Positions 16,432 to 24,677 of a stretch of DNA of 64,000 bases are shown piece after piece. The notes beneath the pieces were generated by a model. It saw nothing but the letters and a program-made list of their open reading frames with translations. It made no database searches and was not told the origin of the DNA. This DNA is from Dongia_A sp035695765 (GTDB taxonomy: Bacteria > Pseudomonadota > Alphaproteobacteria > Dongiales > Dongiaceae), in assembly GCA_035695765.1 (NCBI GenBank), contig DASRRI010000088.1, forward strand, positions 70,836 through 134,835. The letters run 5' to 3'. Positions within the stretch are counted from its first letter, which is position 1. Each line of letters starts with the position of its first letter. The position numbers and the translations under genes are program-made.

Positions 16432-18080
16432 GCGCAGCGCGTTATCGCGTCGTCTTGCAGGCGCGTACCACTTCGACCCGCCTCCCCGGCAAAGTGCTGT
16501 TGCCGATCTGCGGCTTGCCGATCGTCGTGCTTGCCGCGCGACGGGCAGCGCGCGATGGCGCCGAGACTGTGGTCGCCACTTCGAATGATGCGAGCGATGA
16601 CCGGCTGGCACAGGTGCTGCAGGAGCATGGCATTCGCCATGTGCGTGGTCCGCTGGACGATGTGCTCGGCCGCTTCATCGCCGCGACCGCCGATCTCGAT
16701 GAGGACGACATCTGCGTCCGGCTGACCTCCGACAATGTGTTCCCGGATGGCGATTTCATAGTACGCCTGATTACGGCAGCAGAACAAAGCGCGCAGGGCT
16801 ACGCTGCTTTCTCCGGTGGATCCGATGGCCTGCCGTATGGCCTTTCCGGCGAGGCCGTCCGCGTGAGCCTTCTGCGCCAGGCTGACCGCACGACCCAGGA
16901 CGCAGCGGATCGCGAGCACGTTACGCCCTGGGTGATCCAGCAGGGTGGCCGCGCGGCGGTTTCCGTACCGCGCGTTGGAAAACTCGACCTTGCCAGCCTG
17001 CGCTGCACCATCGACACGCTGGATGACTATCGCAACGTCAGGGCATCGCTGGCGGGACTGGCTGATCCCGTCGCGGCGCCTTGGCAGAAGCTCTGCGAGC
17101 GGCTGGCGCGATGGTCAGGACGCGCACAGCCGTTCGTGCCGGCGCGGGTCGCGTCAGGCGAATTGCAGGCGAGCTTGGTACTTGGCGGCGCGCAGTTCGG
17201 CATGAGTTACGGCATTGCCAACCGCGCCGGCAAACCGGATGACACGGAGCTGCATGCGATCCTCGATCTCGCGGAACGGCATGGCGTTTCGCACCTCGAC
17301 ACTGCCGCCGGCTACGGCGACAGCGAGGCTCGGGTGGGATCGACGCTGGCGCCGGAGAGCCCGCTTTCCATCGTCACCAAGCTGCCGCCCAATCTGCTCG
17401 ACGGCCAGCCATCGGCCGGCCAAGCAGCACAGCGCACCCATGTCGCGCTCGACCGATCCTTCTGGCTGCTGGGCCGCGCGCGTCTCGATGCCGTGCTCCT
17501 GCATCGCCTCGAGCATTACCAAGGATCAGAGGGCGCGGTCTGGCAAACCCTGCTGTCGTACAAGAAAGAGGGAAGGATCGGACGCATCGGCGCATCGGTC
17601 TATCGGCCAGATGAATTGTCGGCGTTGCTGCAGGATCCCGATGTCGGGCTGGTGCAGATTCCTTTCAACATCCTGGATCAACGCTGGCTGGCGCCGGCGG
17701 TCCAGCGCGCGATCGCGGCGCGGTCGGACGTCATCCTGCACGGCCGCTCCGCCTTGCTGCAGGGGCTGCTGACAGTCGATGATCCGGGACAATGGCCCAT
17801 TTCCGACGACTTGGCTCGCCGCTGTATCGCGGGACTAAAAAGCTTGGTGGCGAACCTTGACCGCGAGAGCGTGATTGATCTGTGCTTTGCCTATGCCCGT
17901 GCCCAGCCATGGCTGGCAGGCATCGTTGTCGGCGCGGAGACAGCGGCCCAGATGGATGAGAATATCCGGCTGTTCCGGACACCGGCCCTTGCCTCCGACC
18001 AAGCCCAGGCGGCGACGGCAGCGTTACCGGCAACGCTGCCCGAGCAGCTGCTGAATCCGGCACTTTGGCCGCGACGGTGA
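16428..18080 (+). CDS. SpsF-like cytidylyltransferase fused to aldo/keto reductase
   Basis: The product has about 550 residues, starting at GTG 16428 (overlapping the SDR stop as GTGA; GTG 16425 is also possible). Residues 1-230 are a COG1861/SpsF-type nucleotidyltransferase with the LQARTTSTRLPGKVL signature, and RLTSDNVFPDGDFI follows. Residues about 240-540 are an aldo/keto reductase with all four catalytic residues: Asp and Tyr in LDTAAGYGDSEARVG, Lys in IVTKLPP, His in AVLLHRLEH. No separate CMP-pseudaminate synthetase (PseF) exists in the cluster, so the first domain is the best local candidate. The reductase role is unknown. Confidence 0.8.
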   Translation: MSAARYRVVLQARTTSTRLPGKVLLPICGLPIVVLAARRAARDGAETVVATSNDASDDRLAQVLQEHGIRHVRGPLDDVLGRFIAATADLDEDDICVRLTSDNVFPDGDFIVRLITAAEQSAQGYAAFSGGSDGLPYGLSGEAVRVSLLRQADRTTQDAADREHVTPWVIQQGGRAAVSVPRVGKLDLASLRCTIDTLDDYRNVRASLAGLADPVAAPWQKLCERLARWSGRAQPFVPARVASGELQASLVLGGAQFGMSYGIANRAGKPDDTELHAILDLAERHGVSHLDTAAGYGDSEARVGSTLAPESPLSIVTKLPPNLLDGQPSAGQAAQRTHVALDRSFWLLGRARLDAVLLHRLEHYQGSEGAVWQTLLSYKKEGRIGRIGASVYRPDELSALLQDPDVGLVQIPFNILDQRWLAPAVQRAIAARSDVILHGRSALLQGLLTVDDPGQWPISDDLARRCIAGLKSLVANLDRESVIDLCFAYARAQPWLAGIVVGAETAAQMDENIRLFRTPALASDQAQAATAALPATLPEQLLNPALWPRR

Positions 18081-18106
18081 GTCGCTCCTATAGAATTGTT
18101 TATAAT
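18078..18106 (+). promoter_or_regulatory. Candidate sigma-70 promoter for pseB
   Basis: A perfect TATAAT at 18101-18106 lies in an AT-rich patch within otherwise GC-rich sequence, 142 bases before pseB. The hexamer 17 bases upstream (TGAGTC, 18078-18083) is a poor -35 match. The 167-base gap with its own promoter suggests that pseB-pseI can be expressed separately from the SDR and fusion genes. Confidence 0.35.
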
Positions 18107-18247
18107 CAATAGGTTAAATGAAGTCCAGCCAAACTCGGCCCAATCCATTGCTGGACAGAAGGACAAGGCAACATTATTGCAATCACCGCGCGGAATGGCG
18201 CGGTCTGCCTGACTCGGGCTCCGGATAGTGGTGGTGCATAGCAAATC

Positions 18248-19243
18248 ATGTTTGACGGCAAATCGGTCCTGATCACCGGCGGCACCGGCTCGTTCGGCAA
18301 GAAATTCATTGAGACCCTGCTCAAGCGCCACAAGCCGCGCCGGGTCATCGTCTATTCGCGCGACGAGCTGAAGCAGTTCGAGATGGCGCAGGTCTTCAAC
18401 GACAGCTGCATGCGCTATTTCATCGGCGACGTGCGCGATGCTCCGCGCCTGCGCCAGGCCTTCAACGGCGTCGATTACGTCGTGCATGCGGCCGCGCTCA
18501 AGCATGTGCCGGTGGCCGAGTACAACCCGCTCGAGTGCCTCAAGACCAACGTCGGCGGGGCCGAGAACGTCATCCAGGCCGCGATCGACACCGAGGTCGA
18601 GAAGGTCATCGCGCTCTCCACCGACAAGGCGGCCAATCCGATCAACCTGTACGGCGCCTCGAAGCTCGCCTCCGACAAGCTGTTCGTGGCAGCGAACAAC
18701 ATCGCCGGCGGCCACCGCACCCGGTTCTCGGTCGTGCGCTATGGCAACGTGGTTGGATCGCGCGGGTCGGTGGTGCCGTTTTTTCGCGGCCTTCTGGCGC
18801 AGAATACCAAGGAGCTGCCGATCACCGACGTGCGCATGACGCGGTTCTGGATCACGCTGCAGCAGGGCGTCGATTTCGTGTTCAACAATTTCAAGCGCAT
18901 GCATGGCGGCGAGATCTTCGTACCGAAGATCCCCTCCTCTCACATCACCGATCTTGCCGAGGCGATCGCGCCCGGCCTGCCACACAAGCTGATCGGCATC
19001 CGGCCGGGTGAGAAGCTGCACGAGATCATGTGCCCGCGCGACGACTATCATTTGACGATCGAATTTCCCGGCCACTATGTCATCAAGCCGTCGATCAACA
19101 TGGGCTTCCAGGTCGACTACGCGACCAGCAAGACCGGCGAAACCTCCAAGCCGGTGGTCGAGGATTTCGAATACAGCTCCGGCACCAATCCCCATTTCCT
19201 GAGCGTTGCCGAGATCCGCCGGCTGCTCGAGGCAACCGCATGA
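18248..19243 (+). CDS. pseB: UDP-N-acetylglucosamine 4,6-dehydratase (inverting)
   Basis: PseB catalyses the first step of pseudaminic acid synthesis, turning UDP-GlcNAc into the 5-inverted 4-keto-6-deoxy sugar. The 331-residue extended SDR shows the cofactor motif ITGGTGSFGKKF (residues 9-20), the characteristic LSTDKAANPINLYGASK with catalytic Asp/Lys and Tyr/Lys, and the family C-terminus (PRDDYHLTIEFPGHYVI). It overlaps pseC by four bases. Confidence 0.95.
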   Translation: MFDGKSVLITGGTGSFGKKFIETLLKRHKPRRVIVYSRDELKQFEMAQVFNDSCMRYFIGDVRDAPRLRQAFNGVDYVVHAAALKHVPVAEYNPLECLKTNVGGAENVIQAAIDTEVEKVIALSTDKAANPINLYGASKLASDKLFVAANNIAGGHRTRFSVVRYGNVVGSRGSVVPFFRGLLAQNTKELPITDVRMTRFWITLQQGVDFVFNNFKRMHGGEIFVPKIPSSHITDLAEAIAPGLPHKLIGIRPGEKLHEIMCPRDDYHLTIEFPGHYVIKPSINMGFQVDYATSKTGETSKPVVEDFEYSSGTNPHFLSVAEIRRLLEATA

Positions 19244-20397
19244 TCCCTTACGGCAGGCAATGGATCGATGATGCCGACATCCAGGCCGTCATCGATACCC
19301 TGCGCTCGGACTGGCTGACCCAGGGGCCTGCTGTCGGCAAGCTCGAAGTCGCGCTAGCCGAACTGTGCCGTGTCCCGCATGCCATTGCGGTCAACAGCGC
19401 GACCTCGGCGCTGCACATCGCTTGCCTTGCGATTGGCGCCGGTCCGGGCGATGTGGTCTGGACTGTGCCGAACACATTCGTCGCCTCCGCCAACTGTGCG
19501 CGATTGTGCGGCGCCGATGTCGATTTCGTCGATGTCGATCCCAGGACCTACAACATCAGCCTCCCCGCTCTGCGCGAGAAGTTGGTGCTGGCCAAGACCG
19601 CCAGGCGCCTGCCGAAGGCAATCATCCCCGTTCATTTCAGCGGCCGCGCACCAGACCAGGAAGCAATCTGGGCCCTGGCGAAGGAGTACGGTTTCCGCGT
19701 GATCGAGGACGCGTCGCACAGCGTCGGCGCGACCCACGATGGCGAACCGGTCGGTTCCTGCCGCTGGTCTGACATCGCGATCTTCAGCTTCCATCCGGTG
19801 AAGATCGTGACGACCGCCGAAGGCGGCCTTGCCACCACGCGTGATCCGGAACTCGCGGAGCGCTTGGCCCGGCTGCGCACCCACGGCATCACCAAGGACG
19901 AGCGGCTGCTCACGAACAAGGATGAGGGCGGCTGGTACTACGAGCAGATCGAGCTGGGCTTGAATTATCGCCTGACCGACATGCAGGCCGCGCTCGGCCT
20001 CAGCCAGTTGCGGCGCTTGAACCAGTTTCTGCAGCGCCGGCGCGAACTGGTCGCGCGCTACGAGCGCCTGCTGGCGGACGTTCCGGTGACGCGGCCACTC
20101 ATCGACTTGATCGACGAAAGCGCCTGGCATCTCTACGTGATCCGCATCGATCCCAAGCGCGCTGGAAAGACCCGGCGCCAGGTCTATGATTCCATGCGCG
20201 CCGCCGATATCGGCGTTCAGGTGCATTATCTTCCGGTGCATCTGCAGCCGTACTATCGCGCGCTCGGTTTCAAGCCCGGCCATTGTCCGGAGGCAGAGCT
20301 TTATTCGGATCAGGCGCTGAGCTTGCCGCTCTATCCGGCCATGTCGGATGCGGATCAGGACCAGGTGGTCGAGACTCTGAAGAAGAGCCTTCGGTGA
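19240..20397 (+). CDS. pseC: UDP-4-amino-4,6-dideoxy-N-acetyl-beta-L-altrosamine transaminase
   Basis: PseC transfers an amino group from glutamate to the PseB product. The 385-residue DegT/DnrJ aminotransferase begins MIPYGRQWIDDADIQAVIDT. The PLP lysine lies in FSFHPVKIVTTAEGG, the PseC form of the motif; VIEDASHSVGATHDGEPVGS and LNYRLTDMQAALGLSQL support the family. The ATG (19240) overlaps the pseB stop. Confidence 0.95.
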   Translation: MIPYGRQWIDDADIQAVIDTLRSDWLTQGPAVGKLEVALAELCRVPHAIAVNSATSALHIACLAIGAGPGDVVWTVPNTFVASANCARLCGADVDFVDVDPRTYNISLPALREKLVLAKTARRLPKAIIPVHFSGRAPDQEAIWALAKEYGFRVIEDASHSVGATHDGEPVGSCRWSDIAIFSFHPVKIVTTAEGGLATTRDPELAERLARLRTHGITKDERLLTNKDEGGWYYEQIELGLNYRLTDMQAALGLSQLRRLNQFLQRRRELVARYERLLADVPVTRPLIDLIDESAWHLYVIRIDPKRAGKTRRQVYDSMRAADIGVQVHYLPVHLQPYYRALGFKPGHCPEAELYSDQALSLPLYPAMSDADQDQVVETLKKSLR

Positions 20398-20417
20398 GAC
20401 CGAAGCGAGATTGAGCC

Positions 20418-21449
20418 ATGCGATTTGCCTTCCGCGTGGACGCATCCTTGTCAATCGGCACCGGTCACGTGATGCGATGCCTAACGCTCGCCGATGAGCT
20501 GCGCCGGCGCGGGGCCGAGACCCATTTTCTTTGCCGAGATGAGCCGGGAAATCTGATCGCGCTGATCGGATCGCGGGGCCATCAGACCGAAACGCTCGCG
20601 TCCGGCGAAGACGACGCGAAGCAATGCGTCGCGCATCTCCACCGCACGAAACCAGACTGGGTCATTCTGGACCACTATGGCCTAGGCAAGGAATGGGAGC
20701 GCGCCGTACGTCCATATGCAGGCAGGGTATTTGCGATAGACGATCTCGCCGACCGGGAGCACGATTGCGATCTGCTGCTGGACCAGAATCTGTATGACGG
20801 TGTCGAGCAACACTATGCGTCCCTCGTACCGGGTCATTGCCGCCAGCTGATCGGCCCGCGATTTGCCCTGCTCCGGCCGGAATTCGCAAAAGCTCGCAAT
20901 AAGCTTTCCCGCGAGGCCGGCCCGATCTCGCGGGTGCTGGTCAACTTCGGAGGAGTCGACAGCACGAACGAGACCGCCCGCATCCTCCGCCTGCTTCACG
21001 ATCTGCTGCCACAATCCGTAGCGATCGATGCCGTCCTTGGGCCTGCCAACCCGCACGCCGCCGCGATCAAATCCATTGATTTCGCCGGCCGCAGAGTCAG
21101 CGTGCACGTCGGCATCAACAACATGGCGGAGCTGATGAGCAAAGCCGATGCGTTTGTAGGAGCCGGCGGCTCCACGACCTGGGAGCGATTCTGCCTCGGC
21201 CTGCCATCCCTGGTCATCGCAGTCGCGGAAAACCAGGTTCCGACGGCGCAATATTTGGGCAAACTCGGCGCGATCGACTACATTGGCAAGGCAGCGGACC
21301 TCACCGGTGATAGCCTGCGGGCCTCGCTGGCGCGGTTCCTGATGGATCAGGAGGGGCGTTCAAGGATGGCCAAATTGGGCATGGATCTGGTGGATGGCAA
21401 GGGCGTGGAACGGGTGGCCGAATGCCTGCTGAACGACGCAAGGGCGTGA
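20418..21449 (+). CDS. pseG: UDP-2,4-diacetamido-2,4,6-trideoxy-beta-L-altropyranose hydrolase
   Basis: PseG removes UDP from the diacetamido sugar before condensation with phosphoenolpyruvate. The 343-residue protein has a MurG-like GT-B fold with SIGTGHVMRCLTLADELRRR at the start; His17 matches the catalytic histidine of characterised PseG. ILDHYGLGKEWE, IDDLADREHDCDLLLDQN and FVGAGGSTTWERFCLGLPSL are typical. The gene order G-H-I after B-C is common. Confidence 0.94.
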   Translation: MRFAFRVDASLSIGTGHVMRCLTLADELRRRGAETHFLCRDEPGNLIALIGSRGHQTETLASGEDDAKQCVAHLHRTKPDWVILDHYGLGKEWERAVRPYAGRVFAIDDLADREHDCDLLLDQNLYDGVEQHYASLVPGHCRQLIGPRFALLRPEFAKARNKLSREAGPISRVLVNFGGVDSTNETARILRLLHDLLPQSVAIDAVLGPANPHAAAIKSIDFAGRRVSVHVGINNMAELMSKADAFVGAGGSTTWERFCLGLPSLVIAVAENQVPTAQYLGKLGAIDYIGKAADLTGDSLRASLARFLMDQEGRSRMAKLGMDLVDGKGVERVAECLLNDARA

Positions 21450-21456
21450 GATCAAG

Positions 21457-22023
21457 ATGAGCGTGACCCTCCGTCCAATCGTCGCCGCCGACAAGGACCA
21501 GATCCTGCGCTGGCGGAATGCTCCGCATGTCGCCGAATACATGTATACGAGCCACGAAATCAGCCAGGATGAGCACGACAAGTGGTTCGCGCGTGCCCTC
21601 GTTCGGGAGGATGCCCGCTACTGGATCATCGAGCTGGATGGTAAAGGCATCGGCCTCGCCAGCGTCTATGGCATCGACAATGTGAACAGCCGATGCTCGT
21701 GGGCGTTCTACATCGGTGACCAGGTTGCAGTGGGCCGTGGTATCGGCGCGTTCGTCGAGTATTGGGTGCTGCGCTATGTGTTCGAGGTCTTGCAGCTGCA
21801 CAAACTGTGCTGCGAAGTCATCGAGAGCAACCTGAAGATCTGGCAGATGCACCTACGGTTCGGCTTCGTACGCGAGGGCCTGTTACGCAGCCATATCCGC
21901 CGCGGTGACGACTTCGTAGACGTTGTCGTGCTGTCCATCCTGCAATCGGAATGGCTGATCCAGAAACCGATCATCGAGGCCAAGCTGAGCCGCCGCTGGC
22001 CGCTGCCAGAAAAACTTGCTTGA
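21457..22023 (+). CDS. pseH: UDP-4-amino-4,6-dideoxy-N-acetyl-beta-L-altrosamine N-acetyltransferase
   Basis: PseH acetylates the 4-amino group of the PseC product with acetyl-CoA. The 188-residue GNAT protein shows LRPIVAADKDQILRWRNAPH at the N-terminus and the acetyl-CoA loop AVGRGIGAFVEYWVLRYVFE. The segment LHKLCCEVIESNLKIWQMHL is typical of sugar N-acetyltransferases. It lies seven bases after pseG. Confidence 0.92.
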   Translation: MSVTLRPIVAADKDQILRWRNAPHVAEYMYTSHEISQDEHDKWFARALVREDARYWIIELDGKGIGLASVYGIDNVNSRCSWAFYIGDQVAVGRGIGAFVEYWVLRYVFEVLQLHKLCCEVIESNLKIWQMHLRFGFVREGLLRSHIRRGDDFVDVVVLSILQSEWLIQKPIIEAKLSRRWPLPEKLA

Positions 22024-22033
22024 GGAAATGCGA

Positions 22034-23086
22034 ATGCTGCGCGACGTCAAGATCGGATCGTTTGTGCTTGGAGCGGGGCGCCCGCCCTTCATCATCGCGG
22101 AGATGTCGGGCAATCATAACGGCTCGCTCGATCGCGCGCTCGAGATCGTCGAGATGGCGGCCAAGGCCGGTGCCCATGCGCTGAAACTTCAGACCTATAC
22201 CGCCGACACCATGACGATCGATCTGTCGGAACGCGAGTTCTTCATCTCCGATCCGAAAAGCCTGTGGAATGGCACCTCGCTCTACAAGCTGTATGAACAG
22301 GCGCACACCCCGTGGGAGTGGCACAAGCCGATCTTCGACCGGTGCAAGCAGCTTGGCATGATCGGTTTCAGCTCGGCATTCGATGCAACGGCCGTTGACT
22401 TCCTCGAGAGCCTCAACGTCCCCTGCTACAAGATCGCCTCGTTCGAGAACGTCGATCTGCCATTGGTGCGCAAGGTCGCATCGACCGGTAAGCCAATGAT
22501 CATCTCGACCGGCCTTGCCTCGATCGCCGAGCTTGATGAAACGGTGCAAGCCGCGCGAGATGCTGGTGCGAAGGACCTCATCCTGCTCAAATGCACCAGC
22601 GCCTATCCAGCCAGCCCGGAGAACTCAAACCTCAATACTATCCCGCATATGCGGGAGCTGTTCGGCTGCCATATCGGCCTGTCCGACCATACCATGGGGA
22701 CCGGTGCCGCGATCGCCAGCGCGGCTCTCGGCGCGGTGGCGATCGAAAAGCACGTCACTCTGCGGCGCGCCGATGGCGGTGTCGATTCAGCATTCTCTCT
22801 GGAACCGGAAGAGCTCAGCGCGCTGGTGGTGGAGACCAAGCGCGCCGTCGAGGCAATGGGCGGCGTCTCCTATGGCCCAACCGAGGCGGAGCGCAACTCC
22901 CTGGTCTATCGTCGCTCACTGTACATCGTCGCCGACCTCAAGGCTGGCGACGTGCTGACCAAGGAGAATGTGCGGGCAATCCGGCCGGGCCTCGGCCTCG
23001 CGCCGGGCAATCTTGATCGGGTGCTGGGGCGCCGCGTCATCCGCGATACGCCGCGCGGGACACCGCTCTCCTGGGATCTTCTCTAG
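22034..23086 (+). CDS. pseI: Pseudaminic acid synthase
   Basis: PseI condenses the 6-deoxy-AltdiNAc product of PseG with phosphoenolpyruvate. From ATG 22034 (MLRDVKIGSFVLGAGRPPFI), six bases after GAGGA, the product has 350 residues; TTG 22016 and ATG 22028 are less well placed. A NeuB barrel (IIAEMSGNHNGSLDRALEIV, GFSSAFDATAVDFLESLNVP, IGLSDHTMGTGAAIASAALG) is followed by a SAF domain (residues about 285-345). The EMSGNHNGS form favours PseI over legionaminate synthase. Its stop codon overlaps that of the convergent gene. Confidence 0.95.
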   Translation: MLRDVKIGSFVLGAGRPPFIIAEMSGNHNGSLDRALEIVEMAAKAGAHALKLQTYTADTMTIDLSEREFFISDPKSLWNGTSLYKLYEQAHTPWEWHKPIFDRCKQLGMIGFSSAFDATAVDFLESLNVPCYKIASFENVDLPLVRKVASTGKPMIISTGLASIAELDETVQAARDAGAKDLILLKCTSAYPASPENSNLNTIPHMRELFGCHIGLSDHTMGTGAAIASAALGAVAIEKHVTLRRADGGVDSAFSLEPEELSALVVETKRAVEAMGGVSYGPTEAERNSLVYRRSLYIVADLKAGDVLTKENVRAIRPGLGLAPGNLDRVLGRRVIRDTPRGTPLSWDLL

Positions 23087-24480
23087 GCGATCTGCAGCGC
23101 GCCCATTGCACGGCGCATGCGCGTGCCGAAATTCAGCGGCCGCGCCGACAGCAGGATGACCTTGCTGCCGCAGGCTTCGACGCGGTGCCGGATCTCGAGG
23201 TCCAGAAGCCCGGCATATTGATCGAGCCGCGCCTCTACGCTGCCGAGGCTTCCCTCTGGAAAAAGGATGCCGCGCACATTCTTGTCCTTCTGGCGCCAGC
23301 GATAGCCGCTATAAGCCCGCCAGTCGCTGACCGCGTTCGATGAGTCCGACCAGCCGCGCGCGTTGCCCAGCGCCAGGATGTCCTCGATCAGGCTCTCGGC
23401 GCCGAGGCGCGCGGGATCGTATGACAGGCTGTCGCGGAAGCATGCGGTCATGTTCTCGCTGTAGCAGCGTTCGGGCGCGGCCATCACGCGCTCGATTTCC
23501 GCAACCGTATCGGCGACTCCCCTGGTCACCGGATTGACCAGGTTCGCGAGGTAACGCCGGTTGGCCGGCGTCTCGGTCGGCACCAGGCAGATCGATGGCT
23601 TGTCGAGCGCGATCGCCTCGACGCCCGTGGTGCAATTGGTGTGGACGAGGACGTGCGCGGCGAGGATCCACGGCACGGCCGCACCTTCGCGTATGATCTC
23701 GACCTGCGGCCAATCAGCCAGCCAGGCGCGCCAGTTCTCCACCACCTCGCTGGGATGCGGCCGCAGGATGATGCGCTGGTTCGGGAAGCGCTTCACCATC
23801 TCCGGCAGCAGCTCGATCAGCGCCGTGCGGTTCGTCCCTTCCATCGCGACGATGTCGTCGAGGTCGCGCAGCAGATCCGTGTCATTGGCATCGACCTTGC
23901 CCTGGTCGATCAGGCCCTGGATCATCTGTTTGGCGTCGCCCTTCTTGGAGTTGGTTGCGCCAAGGTTGGAATTGACCAGGATGAAATCGCCATAGCGCCG
24001 GCGCAGGTCGGCGACCTCCTCGGCAAAGACCGGGCGCAGCTCCGCGCGCAGCAGGTCCCAGCGCGGATTGGCTGCCCGCCGCACCCGTCCCTCGCCCAAC
24101 CCGAAGACCGTGGCAAACGCGCTCGAATTGTAGGTGCCGGGCAGGAAGATGAGGTCGGTGGCGTCGACCGCGTCCCGCGATACCCACCAGAATTTCCGGT
24201 CATGGACGACGAGGCCCGGAATCTCCTCGTCGATCGCGGCCGTGATGTAGCCGGCTTCCTTCGCCCGCTTCAGCATCTTGGCGTCGCGCACCGTCAGCGT
24301 CTTCGAGAGGTAGACGCCCGGCGTCATGTATTCGATGTTGCGCTCGATCAGCCATTTCTGCCCAAGCACCACCTCGAACCCATGCGAGGCCGCGATCGCC
24401 GCCAGCAGCAGGCGGGAATCCAGCTCGCGCGAGGCCATCTCCATCGGGAAGTAGAATATCTTGGCCGGCTTCGGCGCCAT
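23083..24480 (-). CDS. Surface carbohydrate biosynthesis protein (putative glycosyltransferase)
   Basis: The 465-residue protein from ATG 24478-24480 begins MAPKPAKIFYFPMEMASREL and resembles the surface-polysaccharide family whose first residues contact a GT-B-like fold. The RIILRPHPSEVVENW motif and VHTNCTTGVEAIALDKPSIC are shared with CDP-glycerol and KpsC-like sugar transferases. Its position facing pseI suggests it handles a nonulosonate-containing glycan, such as transfer to a surface polymer. That link is inference; no acceptor or exporter gene is nearby. Confidence 0.72.
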   Translation of the reverse strand: MAPKPAKIFYFPMEMASRELDSRLLLAAIAASHGFEVVLGQKWLIERNIEYMTPGVYLSKTLTVRDAKMLKRAKEAGYITAAIDEEIPGLVVHDRKFWWVSRDAVDATDLIFLPGTYNSSAFATVFGLGEGRVRRAANPRWDLLRAELRPVFAEEVADLRRRYGDFILVNSNLGATNSKKGDAKQMIQGLIDQGKVDANDTDLLRDLDDIVAMEGTNRTALIELLPEMVKRFPNQRIILRPHPSEVVENWRAWLADWPQVEIIREGAAVPWILAAHVLVHTNCTTGVEAIALDKPSICLVPTETPANRRYLANLVNPVTRGVADTVAEIERVMAAPERCYSENMTACFRDSLSYDPARLGAESLIEDILALGNARGWSDSSNAVSDWRAYSGYRWRQKDKNVRGILFPEGSLGSVEARLDQYAGLLDLEIRHRVEACGSKVILLSARPLNFGTRMRRAMGALQIA

Positions 24481-24677
24481 CGCCCCACGCATGCGGTCAA
24501 TTGAAAGTGTGACGCTATTTAGCGGACCGCGCATGGCCACGCAATGGCTGTAGCTGCGACATCGCGACATCTTCGCCCTTGAAATGTCACGATAATTCTG
24601 CGCATCGGAAAGCTTGCAGCGGGCATGCCAGCGGCCTTATCTCTTTGCCGGCCATTACCTTTCGGAATACGAGTCGA

